The notes under the pieces were generated by a model. It made no database searches. It was not told the DNA's origin and worked only from the letters and a program-made list of their open reading frames with translations. A stretch of 64,000 bases of DNA from Saxibacter everestensis. Its GTDB lineage: Bacteria > Actinomycetota > Actinomycetes > Actinomycetales > Brevibacteriaceae. Below are positions 1-8,462 of the stretch, piece after piece. The translations under genes were made by a program, and so were the position numbers. Position 1 is the stretch's first letter, and each line of letters opens with the position of its first letter. The stretch covers positions 2,032,550-2,096,549 of the forward strand of contig NZ_CP090958.1 of the NCBI RefSeq assembly GCF_025787225.1, read 5' to 3'.

Positions 1-216
<216 letters not shown>

Positions 217-285
217 CCCGGGCTGGATCTCACCTACAGAACGGCCGGACTGGCCTCACCTTCAGGCTGACTGGGCTGGCTTCCT

Positions 286-325
286 TCATCCGGCCAGGAC
301 CGACTTCACTCATCCGGCCAGGACC
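286..325. repeat. 16-bp direct repeat between thiG and the VOC gene
   Basis: The 16-mer TCATCCGGCCAGGACC occurs at 286-301 and again at 310-325 (period 24 bp). The whole 217-404 gap is rich in CCGGCC-type words and holds no credible gene. It is one of many short duplications in this window. Confidence 0.7.
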
Positions 326-404
326 CCTTCCCCCAGCCGGCCGGGCTAGCTTCCCCTCGGTCCCGGCGAGGGCCACTTCCGTGAGCCGGGCCTGTCTAGT
401 CCCC

Positions 405-833
405 TCAGCCGACCGGAGCGACGAAGATGCAGAACGGGTGGCCAGCGGGGTCGGCGTAGACATACAGCGGCTCGTCCGGATCGTCGAAGCGGTCCCGCAG
501 CAGACGCGCGCCAAGTTCCAGTGCCCGGCGGTGCTGGGCGGACAGCTTCTCGGCATCGGGTACCGACAGGTCCAGGTGCAGCATTTGCGGCCGTTCGCCG
601 GTCGGCCAGGTGGGTTCGGGGAGCTCGTCGACCTGCTGGAATGCGAGCCCAACGCCATCGACGCCACGAAGGACAAGCCAGTCCTGTCCGCGGACATCCT
701 CCACGCCTGCCGGCGGCGGCTCGTCACCTGTCCGGTATTTCAGGCCGAGCAGCTCACGGTAGAACTCGGCCAGCCGGCGGGCGTCGGTGCAATCCAGGAC
801 AACCGACCGCAGCAGCGGAAAACTATCGTTCAT
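405..833 (-). CDS. VOC (glyoxalase/bleomycin-resistance fold) family protein
   Basis: 142 residues, a single vicinal-oxygen-chelate module of paired beta-alpha-beta-beta-beta units. The first half begins LRSVVLDCTDARRLAEFY and includes ELLGLKY; the second half holds QMLHLDLSV and ends DPAGHPFCIFV, the usual VOC closing strand. The ATG at 833 has a purine-rich Shine-Dalgarno (GAGGGAGAG) just upstream. Such stand-alone proteins bind a metal or small hydrophobic ligand and often act in detoxification; the substrate cannot be read from the sequence. It points away from the thiG remnant and is followed by the permease gene in the same direction (75 bp gap), too little to argue for shared function. 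Confidence 0.85.
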   Translation of the reverse strand: MNDSFPLLRSVVLDCTDARRLAEFYRELLGLKYRTGDEPPPAGVEDVRGQDWLVLRGVDGVGLAFQQVDELPEPTWPTGERPQMLHLDLSVPDAEKLSAQHRRALELGARLLRDRFDDPDEPLYVYADPAGHPFCIFVAPVG

Positions 834-908
834 GGTGCTCTCCCTCGATCCTCGTGTGTCTAATCCGTTGTTTCTAAACTGTTCTCTTCTTTACTAAGCC
901 ATTTCTTC

Positions 909-2270
909 CTAAGCCTTTTCTTCCTGCGCCACTGTCCTGCGCTGAACGATCCGATTGAGGAAGTAGAGCGCAATACCGATGGCCAGCAGAATCGCGCCGC
1001 GAAGCCAGATCTCGGCTGCCTGCTGGGTCAGCAGGAGTACGCACGAGGCAATGGCCAAACACGGAATGACGACCGGCGCCCGAAAGTGCTTGTGTTCCAC
1101 CCGGTCCTTACGAAGGACGAGAACTGCCAGGTTGGTGCTCAGGAAAACGAAAAGCAGTAGCAGCACTACCGTTTCGGCGAGCGCGGCGAGATCGCCCGTG
1201 AGCACCAGGACCATGGCAATCAGGGTTGTCGCAACGATAGCTACCCATGGAGTCCGGCGTTTCGGTAATACCCGGCCCAGCACGGAGGGAAGTAGGCCCT
1301 CCTCCGCCATCCCGAATGTCAGCCTGCTCGCCATGATCATGGTCAGCAGGGCGCCGTTTGCCACCGCGACGAGCGCGATCAGGCTGAAAAGCCATGCGGG
1401 TATGCCGAGCCCGGTCGCCTGGACGACCGCAAGCAGGGGGCCGCTGGAGGATGCGAGATCATCGGCGGGAAGAGCAGCGGCGGCTACGACCCCGATCAGC
1501 ACGTAGACCAGTCCTGCGGTGAGCAGCGCGGCGAAGAGCGCCCGCGGATACACCCGCGCGGGATTGCGGATCTCTTCGGCGACGTTGGCGGAGACTTCGA
1601 ATCCGACGAACGAATAGTAGGCGATCAGGGAGGCGGCCAGAACAGCAGTGGCAGGCTGGACACCGTCGGGGAACCTGGAAACCTGTTCCGGGTTGCCACC
1701 GCCGCCGAGCACGAAAACAGCAACCGCGACAACAACCAGGACCAGCCCCGAGAGCTCGATGATCGTCATCACGACGTTGCTGCGCAGCGACTCTTTGATC
1801 CCGCGGGCGTTGAGTGCGGCGACCAGCGCCAGGAAGACCAGCGCGGCGGGCACCCTGGGTACGTCGAGAAAGGTGCTGAGATAGTCCCCGCTGAAGGCCA
1901 GCGAGAGACCCGCCGCACTGGTTACTCCGGCCGCCAGCATGCAATAGCCGACCAGGAATGAGACGACCGGTTTCCGGTATGCACGCTGGGCGAAAACCGC
2001 GGCTCCCCCGGCCTTTGGATACTTACTCACCAGCTCCGCGTATGACGCCGCGGTGAGTAGCGCGAGCAATAGCGCAATCACGAGCGGCACCCAGATCGCT
2101 CCACCGACTTCGGCGGCTATCACGCCAACCAGGGCGTAAATGCCGGCGCCGAGCACGTCCCCGAGGATGAACAGATACAGCAGCTTGCCGGTGATGCCCT
2201 GGCGGAGTTTTGATTGCGCAGGATTGCCAAGTGTGGTTTCAGGTGTGCCCGATGCCAAGGTGTCTCTCAC
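909..2270 (-). CDS. APC-superfamily amino-acid permease
   Basis: Integral membrane protein of about 450 residues with roughly twelve hydrophobic helices. The first helix carries the amino acid-polyamine-organocation signature LGDVLGAGIYALVG, followed by the helix-2/3 region SYAELVSKYPKAGG. This family imports or exchanges amino acids across the cytoplasmic membrane; the substrate is not determinable here. The start is uncertain: the frame stays open to a GTG at 2381, but residues 1-37 of that longer form are hydrophilic and unconserved, so GTG 2270 (MRDTLASGTPETT...) is preferred. Neither has a good Shine-Dalgarno. The gap to the next gene (2382-2501) has three copies of CCCGGCGCTG-like words and nothing else. 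Confidence 0.88.
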   Translation of the reverse strand: MRDTLASGTPETTLGNPAQSKLRQGITGKLLYLFILGDVLGAGIYALVGVIAAEVGGAIWVPLVIALLLALLTAASYAELVSKYPKAGGAAVFAQRAYRKPVVSFLVGYCMLAAGVTSAAGLSLAFSGDYLSTFLDVPRVPAALVFLALVAALNARGIKESLRSNVVMTIIELSGLVLVVVAVAVFVLGGGGNPEQVSRFPDGVQPATAVLAASLIAYYSFVGFEVSANVAEEIRNPARVYPRALFAALLTAGLVYVLIGVVAAAALPADDLASSSGPLLAVVQATGLGIPAWLFSLIALVAVANGALLTMIMASRLTFGMAEEGLLPSVLGRVLPKRRTPWVAIVATTLIAMVLVLTGDLAALAETVVLLLLFVFLSTNLAVLVLRKDRVEHKHFRAPVVIPCLAIASCVLLLTQQAAEIWLRGAILLAIGIALYFLNRIVQRRTVAQEEKA

Positions 2271-2501
2271 TTTGTCGTCGAATGAGCGCGGAGCCGGGCC
2301 CTGGCTTGACCCTGCCAAGGACTGTACCAGCAGCCGGTCGCCGGGTCGCTGATGCTCGTCCCTGGCACCCAGGCGCCGCACCTCGGCGCTGGTCTCGCCG
2401 GCTCAGCGGCCCCGCACCGCAGCCCGGCGCTGCTCCCCTGCCCGTCGCCAACTCAGCTGCCCGGCGCTGCATCCCGGCGCTATGCCTGGCTCAGACCTCG
2501 A

Positions 2502-3134
2502 CTAGCTTTCGCCCGGCTCCGGGCAGGTGGCGAGCTCCGCGATCTCCGGCTTTCGGGGCCGAGGCGGAATCGCAAACAACGGCATGAACAGCTGACAGAG
2601 CGGTCCGATCGCCAGCACAAACACGACGGTCCCGACGCCGACGTCCCCGCCGAGCAGCCAGCCGGTCAGGAAGACGGCTGCCTCGATACCGGTTCGAACC
2701 ACCCAGATCGGCCAACCGGTTCGCGCAACCAGTCCGGTCATCAATCCGTCCCGTGGACCCGGGCCGAAGTTTGCCCCGATGTACAGCCCGGTTGACGCCG
2801 CCAGCAGCAACAGCCCGCCGGCAAAGAACAGGATGCGCGGCACGAGCTGGCTCGGCTCGGGCAGCAACCAGAGCCCGAACTGAGCGCTTGTGCCGACCAA
2901 CAGCACATTCGCGACCGTGCCGATGCCTGGCTTCTGCCTGATCGGGATCCACAGCAACAGGATGATCGCGCCAATGATGTTCGACACCCAGCCAAACGCA
3001 ATTCCGGTCTGGCTGGCCGCGCCGTCACCGAGCACGTCCCACGGGGAGAGTCCGATTCCAGCGTGCACCATGAAGGCAAGCGCCATTCCGTAGCCGAAGA
3101 GGCCGACCAGCAGCTGGGAAATTCGTCGTGTCAT
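2502..3134 (-). CDS. YczE/YitT-type integral membrane protein
   Basis: About 210 residues with several hydrophobic spans. The opening is typical of the YczE group: a short basic N-terminus, then GMALAFMVHAGIGLSPWDVL, a later FGWVSNIIGAIILLLWIP, and GANFGPGPRDGLM. The molecular role of this family is not established. ATG 3134 was chosen because the ten or so codons upstream would run into the divergent regulator's promoter and the new start has a CTGGA-type ribosome site. In Bacillus, yczE lies beside the MocR-type regulator yczR; here too a MocR-type gene is divergent (3256-4710), so regulation of this gene by its neighbour is a reasonable inference. Confidence 0.82.
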   Translation of the reverse strand: MTRRISQLLVGLFGYGMALAFMVHAGIGLSPWDVLGDGAASQTGIAFGWVSNIIGAIILLLWIPIRQKPGIGTVANVLLVGTSAQFGLWLLPEPSQLVPRILFFAGGLLLLAASTGLYIGANFGPGPRDGLMTGLVARTGWPIWVVRTGIEAAVFLTGWLLGGDVGVGTVVFVLAIGPLCQLFMPLFAIPPRPRKPEIAELATCPEPGES

Positions 3135-3255
3135 TTGTCCAGCCTGTGCGTGATTGGACCCTGAATCAATAGCCAATTTCAGACGACTGGCCTTAGACTC
3201 GCCAGGTGGGCCGTTCTGGCTCCGCGGCCGAACCGAACCGAACCGAGGTCTTGAG

Positions 3256-4710
3256 ATGCCTGCCCCGTTGACGTCGATCAGCGCACGCGCACTTGCCCGG
3301 CACCTTGACGACTGGCTGAGTCACAGCGGCCCGGCCTACATGCAACTCGCCGACAGAATCAGGCTGTTGCTGCTGGATGGCCGCCTTCCAGCCGGAACCC
3401 GGCTGCCCGCCGAACGAGACCTCGCCTCGCAATTGGGCAAGAGTAGAACTACGGTCACCTCGGCGTATCGCCACTTGCGGGAGCGTGACTACCTGCAGTC
3501 CCGGCAGGGTTCTGGATCAGTGACCTGCCTTCCCCGATCCGAGCCGCTATCGCCGGGCAGCAGCAAGGAACAGTCCGAGCTACTGGTCTTCACCACCGCC
3601 GCATCCTCGGCGGCCGGAGGACTGTACGAGGCGACGCAGGCCGCGCTGAACTGTTTCCCGAAATATCTCTCCGGCCCCGGTTACGATCTGGTCGGCATCG
3701 ACGAGTTGCGCACGGCCATCGCGGAGCGATATCGCACCCGCGGCCTGCCTACCGCACCGGAACAGATCATGGTCACGCTCGGCGCCCAGCACGCGATCAC
3801 CCTGCTGACCAAGGCGTTACTGGGATCAGGCGATACCGCACTCATCGAGGTGCCAAGCTACCCGCATGCCTTCGATTCACTGCGTGCCGCGACGCCCCGG
3901 GTGGTTACGACGACTGTGACATCCGAGGGATGGGACATCGACCAGCTGACCACCCAGCTGCGTCGACTGCGGCCCGCACTTGGCTACCTGATGCCGGACT
4001 TTCACAACCCCACATCGGCGAGCATGGCTGCCGTTGATCGCGAATACGTGCTGAAATGTGCGGCGCGTTCTGGAACGACGATCATCGCCGATGAGACGAC
4101 GGCAGAACTGAACATCGACCGCACCGAAGTTCTTCTGCCGATGGCAGCGTACGGCAGCGCCGTGCTGGTCGGATCGGTGGGAAAGACAGTCTGGGGCGGG
4201 CTCCGGGTCGGTTGGATCCGCGCCGAACCGGAACTCATCGAGCGGTTGGTACAACTACGCCACACGCTCGACCTGGGCACGCCGATTCTTGACCAGCTGG
4301 TGGTGGCAGCGATGCTGGAACGCTTCGACGATATCCTCAGCGAACAATCGCTCAGGCTGAGGGCAAGCCGCGACCTGCTGGTCGAGGAAATCAGCCGGCG
4401 CTTCCCGGAGTGGCAGGCACCGACGGTGAACGGCGGTCTGGCGTTATGGCTCCAGCTTGGCAGCCCGACCAGCTCTGCCCTGACCCTGGCCGCAAGGGAC
4501 CGCGGCCTGGCCCTGACCGCAGGACCGAGATTCGGGCTGGACAGCGCGTTCGAACGATTTCTGCGGCTGCCCTTTACCTACAACCAGTCGCAGACCCTCG
4601 AAGCGCTCGAGATACTGGAAGCCGCGTGGCTGGCAGTCAAGTCCCGGGGACCCACCGCCAGCCACGCGCGTTCCGGTGCCGCGGCCAGTAAGTTGCGCGA
4701 CGTCATCTAG
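3256..4710 (+). CDS. MocR/GabR-type transcription factor (GntR wHTH fused to aminotransferase fold)
   Basis: About 484 residues. Residues ~25-95 form a GntR winged helix (AYMQLADRIRLLLLDGRLPA, then LPAERDLASQLGKSRTTV and the wing RQGSGSV). The rest is a fold-type I aminotransferase domain with the PLP lysine in SVGKTVWGGLRVGW, the DFHNPTS loop and the cofactor-facing ADETTAEL strand. Such proteins sense PLP or an amino-acid adduct and rarely catalyse transamination. The frame is open from 3154, but ATG 3256 has a GAGG ribosome site and begins just before the conserved domain. It diverges from the YczE gene; the intergenic region holds an ATTGG (3153-3157) / CCAAT (3173-3177) inverted pair that could be part of an operator, a weak signal. 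Confidence 0.9.
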   Translation: MPAPLTSISARALARHLDDWLSHSGPAYMQLADRIRLLLLDGRLPAGTRLPAERDLASQLGKSRTTVTSAYRHLRERDYLQSRQGSGSVTCLPRSEPLSPGSSKEQSELLVFTTAASSAAGGLYEATQAALNCFPKYLSGPGYDLVGIDELRTAIAERYRTRGLPTAPEQIMVTLGAQHAITLLTKALLGSGDTALIEVPSYPHAFDSLRAATPRVVTTTVTSEGWDIDQLTTQLRRLRPALGYLMPDFHNPTSASMAAVDREYVLKCAARSGTTIIADETTAELNIDRTEVLLPMAAYGSAVLVGSVGKTVWGGLRVGWIRAEPELIERLVQLRHTLDLGTPILDQLVVAAMLERFDDILSEQSLRLRASRDLLVEEISRRFPEWQAPTVNGGLALWLQLGSPTSSALTLAARDRGLALTAGPRFGLDSAFERFLRLPFTYNQSQTLEALEILEAAWLAVKSRGPTASHARSGAAASKLRDVI

Positions 4711-4826
4711 CTGCGCGTCGGCGGCTAGCTAAAGCGACGGCGGCTAGCTTGCGCAGCGGCATCAAACCTGTCCAACACTCCCGGTGCTGCATCCTCCTCA
4801 ACCCACCACCAACCGTGGCCGCGTCG

Positions 4827-5456
4827 TCAGTCGAACTGCGGATCGGCGTCCCGGGTTCGCTTGAGCTCGTAGAAGCCGGGGGTCTGTGCGACCGCGACTA
4901 CGCCGTCCCACAGTTTGCCCGCTGCCTCTCCCTTGGGCGCCGGGGTGACGACCGGTCCGAAGAACGCCGTGTCGCCGACCGCGACAACCGGCGTGCCGAA
5001 ATCCTGGCCCACCCTGTCTATTCCGTCGGCATGTGAGGCACGCAGCTTCTGATCGAACTCGGTGCTCGACGCGTAGTCGATCAGCTCGGCTGGCAGCCCG
5101 ACCTCCTCAAGTGCCTGGGAGACCGCAACAGTCAGATCCTTCTCGCCGCCGGGATGCACGCGTGTTCCAATTGCGGTGTAGAGCTTGCCGATAATGTCCT
5201 GGCCATGCTTTTCGGCTGCGGCGATCACAACGCGAACCGGTCCCCAGGCCCGATCCATCAGGGATCGGTAGTCCTCGGGGAGGTCGGCGTCCTCGTTAAG
5301 CACTGCCAGGCTCATTACGTGCCACCGAACCTCGATATCTCGTACCTTTTCGGTCTCAAGAATCCAGCGCGACGTCATCCAGGCCCACGGGCAGACCGGG
5401 TCGAACCAAAAATCCACTGTTTCCTTGACACCCGGTGCTGCAGCTGCTGCCGTCAT
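4827..5456 (-). CDS. Mycothiol-dependent DsbA-family nitroreductase/oxidoreductase (Rv2466c type), monothiol
   Basis: 209 residues, thioredoxin fold with the DsbA helical insert. It matches the Mycobacterium Rv2466c family throughout: VDFWFDPVCPWAWMTSRWIL at the N-terminus, RDIEVRWHVMSLAVLNED, RAWGPVRVVIAAAEKHG, and the end GEAAGKLWDG...ELKRTRDADPQFD. Rv2466c is a mycothiol-dependent reductase in oxidative stress defence. The active site here reads CPWA, not CPWC: the resolving cysteine is replaced by alanine, so a monothiol mechanism through mixed disulfide with mycothiol is expected (inference). It is divergent from pepN, the same arrangement as Rv2466c/Rv2467. Some 115 bp of CGGCGGCTAGCT-type repeats separate it from the MocR gene. 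Confidence 0.9.
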   Translation of the reverse strand: MTAAAAAPGVKETVDFWFDPVCPWAWMTSRWILETEKVRDIEVRWHVMSLAVLNEDADLPEDYRSLMDRAWGPVRVVIAAAEKHGQDIIGKLYTAIGTRVHPGGEKDLTVAVSQALEEVGLPAELIDYASSTEFDQKLRASHADGIDRVGQDFGTPVVAVGDTAFFGPVVTPAPKGEAAGKLWDGVVAVAQTPGFYELKRTRDADPQFD

Positions 5457-5597
5457 CGTTCCTCCGTTGCGTGAGCTATGGATAGACGCAGAGCTGCGCC
5501 CCCGTTGTCGTCAACCAACATAGCTAATGAAAGAATTCCCCTAATTACCGAACTCGGTTGTCCGACGCTTGTATCCCCAGCAGTGGAGTAGCCCCCC

Positions 5598-8225
5598 GTG
5601 CCAGATATGAATCTCACTCGCGACGAGGCGGCCGAGCGCGCCGACCTCCTCGACGTTTCCTTCTACGATGTCGTGCTCGATATCGACCCGGAGGCGGACA
5701 CCTTCCGCTCCGTCACGACGGTCCGCTTCACGGCGGCGCAGGGTGCATCGACGTTTATCGACGCCGTGACCGCGCGCGTACATCAGATTGAGCTCAACGG
5801 CCAGGAACTGGACGCCGCCGAGGTCGTGAGTGCTTCCCGGATTTCTCTTCCGGTGCTGAGCGACGACAACGTACTCGTCGTCGACGCAGACTTCTCCTTC
5901 ATGAATACAGGCGAGGGCCTGCACAAGTTCGTCGATCCGGCCGACGGCGAGGTCTACCTGTACAGCCAGTTCGAGGTCGCCGACAGCCGCCGGGTATTCG
6001 CGGTGTTCGAACAGCCAGACCTTAAGGCCACCTTCTCGTTCGCCGTCACCGCACCGGCCAGCTGGCAGGTGATCTCGAACTCGCCGACGCCTTCGCCCGA
6101 GGCAGCTGGAACCGGAATCGACATCACGCCGCTGACGTTCGATAACAAGCTCTCGGCAGATGACGCCAAGGCGGATCGGCTCACCTGGCGGTTTGCGCCA
6201 ACGCCGCCGATGTCGTCATATATCACCGCGATCATTGCCGGACCGTACGAATCGGTGCACTCGCAGCTGACCAGTTCCGACGGCCGGGTGATCCCGCTCG
6301 GCGTCTTTGCGCGGAAATCACTGGCAAGCTATCTCGATGCCGACAACATATTCCGGATTACCCGCCAGGGTTTCGAGTTCTATGAGAAGAACTTCGGCCT
6401 GCCGTACCCATTCGAGAAGTACGACCAGCTGTTCGTGCCTGAATTCAATGCCGGAGCCATGGAGAACGCCGGTGCCGTGACCTTCCTTGAGCAGTATGTG
6501 TTCCGGTCAAAGGTTCCAGATGCCACCGTCGAGCGCCGCACAGTCACGATCCTGCATGAGCTGGCGCATATGTGGTTCGGCGACCTGGTAACGATGAAGT
6601 GGTGGAACGACCTGTGGCTCAACGAGTCATTTGCCGAATACATGTCGACACTGGCCACCGCCGAAGCCACTGAGTGGAAGCAGGCCTGGACTACCTTCGC
6701 ATCCCTGGAGAAGGCGTGGGCGTATCGGCAGGACCAGTTGCCGTCAACCCACCCGATCGTTGCCGATATTCGCGATCTGGAGGATGTCGAAGTCAACTTC
6801 GACGGGATCACCTACGCCAAGGGCGCCTCGGTGCTCAAACAGCTCGTCGCCTGGGTTGGGCAGGACGAGTTTCTGGCCGGAGTGCGCCAGTACTTCCAGA
6901 AGCATGCCTGGTCGAACACCCAGCTCTCCGATCTGCTTTCCGAACTCGAGCAGACCAGCGGGCGTGACCTGAGTGCGTGGTCGAAGGTGTGGCTCGAAGA
7001 GGCCGGCCTGACGTCCCTTCGGCCGGAAATAGTGGACGGCGCCGACGGGCTGATCGAGAGCCTGGAGATTGTGCAGGAGGCACCCGAACTGCACTCCGGT
7101 GAGCGCCCCTCAATGCGGCCGCACCGTCTCGCAGTCGGCTTCTATGACCTCGATCCGGAAACCCAAACCCTGCAGCGCACCGAGCGACTCGAGCTGGATG
7201 TCGCCGGCGAACGAACGAGCGTAACCGCTGCCGCCGGTTTGCGACGGCCGGCGCTGATCCTGCTCAATGATGATGACCTGGCGTACGCCAAGATCAGGCT
7301 TGATCCGGCGAGCTTCGCCACGGCCAGCGCACATCTCGGCCAGTTCGCCGATTCGCTGCCGCGCACGCTCATCTGGTCCGCGGCCTGGGATATGACCCGG
7401 GACGCCGAAACCGACGCGCACAGTTACGTTTCACTCGTGCTGGACAACATTTCGGCCGAGTCGGATTCAACCGTCGTGCTGGTGCTTCTGCGCCAGCTCG
7501 CGACCGCCGTCGAGTTGTACGCGAATCCCGAACAGGCACAAAGGCTCGGCGTGGAGGTCGGCGAAGAACTGGCCGAGCTGGCACACCGGGCCGGCCCCGG
7601 TTCGGATCAGCAGCTTCAGTTCGTGAAGGCTGCAGCGCGCCACGCTCGGACCGAGTCACAACTAACGTTCATCGGAAGCTTGTTCCACGGTGGCGCGACG
7701 ATGGACGGGCTGGAGGTTGACACCGACCTGCGCTGGGATTTGCTGACCTCGCTGGTCACGGGTGGCAAGGCCGGCAACAAGGAGATCGAGGCCGAGCTCG
7801 GCCGGGACAACACCGCCTCGGGTCACCAGGCAGCCGCCCTGGCCCGGGCCGCGGTTCCAACAGCCGAGGCCAAGGAGAAGGCCTGGGCCGATGTTGTCGA
7901 TCGTGACGACCTGCCAAATGCCGTGGCCGGATCGATCATCAGCGGCTTCAACCGGGTGCACGATTCCGAACTGCTCGAACCGTTCGCGGCCTGTTACTTC
8001 GATGTGGTGCGCCGGCTGTGGCAGGAACGCACGCATGAGATGGCTCAGCAGCTCGCCCTCGGGCTGTACCCAGCGCACAGTGTCCGGCAAGAAACAGTTG
8101 ACGCCACGGACGCCTGGCTTGCGGACAATTCTGATGCGCCGGCCGGTCTGTTGCGTCTGGTCAGCGAAAGCAAGGACGGGCTGGTCAGGGCGCTGCGCGC
8201 CCAAGCGCGTGACGCCGCTCGGTAG
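5598..8225 (+). CDS. pepN: Aminopeptidase N (M1 family zinc metallopeptidase)
   Basis: 875 residues, the usual length for actinobacterial PepN. It removes N-terminal residues from peptides in the cytoplasm. The order is: N-terminal beta domain; exopeptidase motif GAMENAG; zinc site HELAH at about residues 320-324 with the third ligand Glu in LNESFAEY about 19 residues later; then the ERAP1-like helical C-terminal domain. All catalytic residues are present. GTG 5598 has a GGAG site 9 bp upstream; ATG 5607 is an alternative. It is divergent from the mycothiol reductase gene and convergent with the malQ-like gene. Confidence 0.96.
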   Translation: MPDMNLTRDEAAERADLLDVSFYDVVLDIDPEADTFRSVTTVRFTAAQGASTFIDAVTARVHQIELNGQELDAAEVVSASRISLPVLSDDNVLVVDADFSFMNTGEGLHKFVDPADGEVYLYSQFEVADSRRVFAVFEQPDLKATFSFAVTAPASWQVISNSPTPSPEAAGTGIDITPLTFDNKLSADDAKADRLTWRFAPTPPMSSYITAIIAGPYESVHSQLTSSDGRVIPLGVFARKSLASYLDADNIFRITRQGFEFYEKNFGLPYPFEKYDQLFVPEFNAGAMENAGAVTFLEQYVFRSKVPDATVERRTVTILHELAHMWFGDLVTMKWWNDLWLNESFAEYMSTLATAEATEWKQAWTTFASLEKAWAYRQDQLPSTHPIVADIRDLEDVEVNFDGITYAKGASVLKQLVAWVGQDEFLAGVRQYFQKHAWSNTQLSDLLSELEQTSGRDLSAWSKVWLEEAGLTSLRPEIVDGADGLIESLEIVQEAPELHSGERPSMRPHRLAVGFYDLDPETQTLQRTERLELDVAGERTSVTAAAGLRRPALILLNDDDLAYAKIRLDPASFATASAHLGQFADSLPRTLIWSAAWDMTRDAETDAHSYVSLVLDNISAESDSTVVLVLLRQLATAVELYANPEQAQRLGVEVGEELAELAHRAGPGSDQQLQFVKAAARHARTESQLTFIGSLFHGGATMDGLEVDTDLRWDLLTSLVTGGKAGNKEIEAELGRDNTASGHQAAALARAAVPTAEAKEKAWADVVDRDDLPNAVAGSIISGFNRVHDSELLEPFAACYFDVVRRLWQERTHEMAQQLALGLYPAHSVRQETVDATDAWLADNSDAPAGLLRLVSESKDGLVRALRAQARDAAR

Positions 8226-8278
8226 CGTAGCGCGTGACGGCACTGCGCGCCCAAGCGCGTGACGCCGCTCGGTAGCGT
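8193..8278. repeat. 36-bp direct repeat spanning the pepN stop (period 50 bp)
   Basis: Bases 8193-8228, which include the last pepN codons and stop, are repeated exactly at 8243-8278 (start CTGCGCGCCCAAGCGCGTG, end GGTAGCGT). The second copy is non-coding and looks like a recent tandem duplication of the gene's end. Confidence 0.9.
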
Positions 8279-8286
8279 TGAGGATT

Positions 8287-8324
8287 GGATCAGGCGGCTC
8301 CGCTCAGGCGGCGCCGCCTGATCC
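8287..8324. terminator. Inverted repeat between convergent pepN and malQ-like gene, possible bidirectional terminator
   Basis: GGATCAGGCGGC (8287-8298) is followed after 14 bp by its exact complement GCCGCCTGATCC (8313-8324), giving a 12-bp stem. It lies between two convergent genes, where a terminator is expected, but there is no T-tract on either side, so this is a structural candidate only. Confidence 0.5.
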
Positions 8325-8386
8325 GAGGCGCATGATCGAGTAGCCTCGCCGGGCCGCCTGATCCGAGGCGCATGATCGAGTAGCCT
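8313..8386. repeat. 34-bp direct repeat (period 40 bp)
   Basis: Bases 8313-8346 recur exactly at 8353-8386 (begin GCCGCCTGATCCGAGGCG, end GAGTAGCCT). The repeat overlaps the right arm of the 8287-8324 stem, so the second copy gives a second possible partner for the left arm. No gene is visible in 8226-8462. Confidence 0.9.
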
Positions 8387-8462
8387 GCGCCGGGTAGCCG
8401 GGTGGCCCAAAACCGGACAGTTCGCGCTGGAAATATTGGTCAGGCTGCCTACGCGAACCGGT

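Noticed and set aside
230-727. 165-codon minus-strand frame overlapping the VOC gene
   Set aside because: It is an out-of-frame shadow of 405-833 extended through the repeat-rich gap; no recognisable domain.
8287-8324. Rho-independent terminator with full confidence
   Set aside because: The stem is perfect but has a 14-bp loop and no T-tract on either strand, so it is kept only as a candidate.
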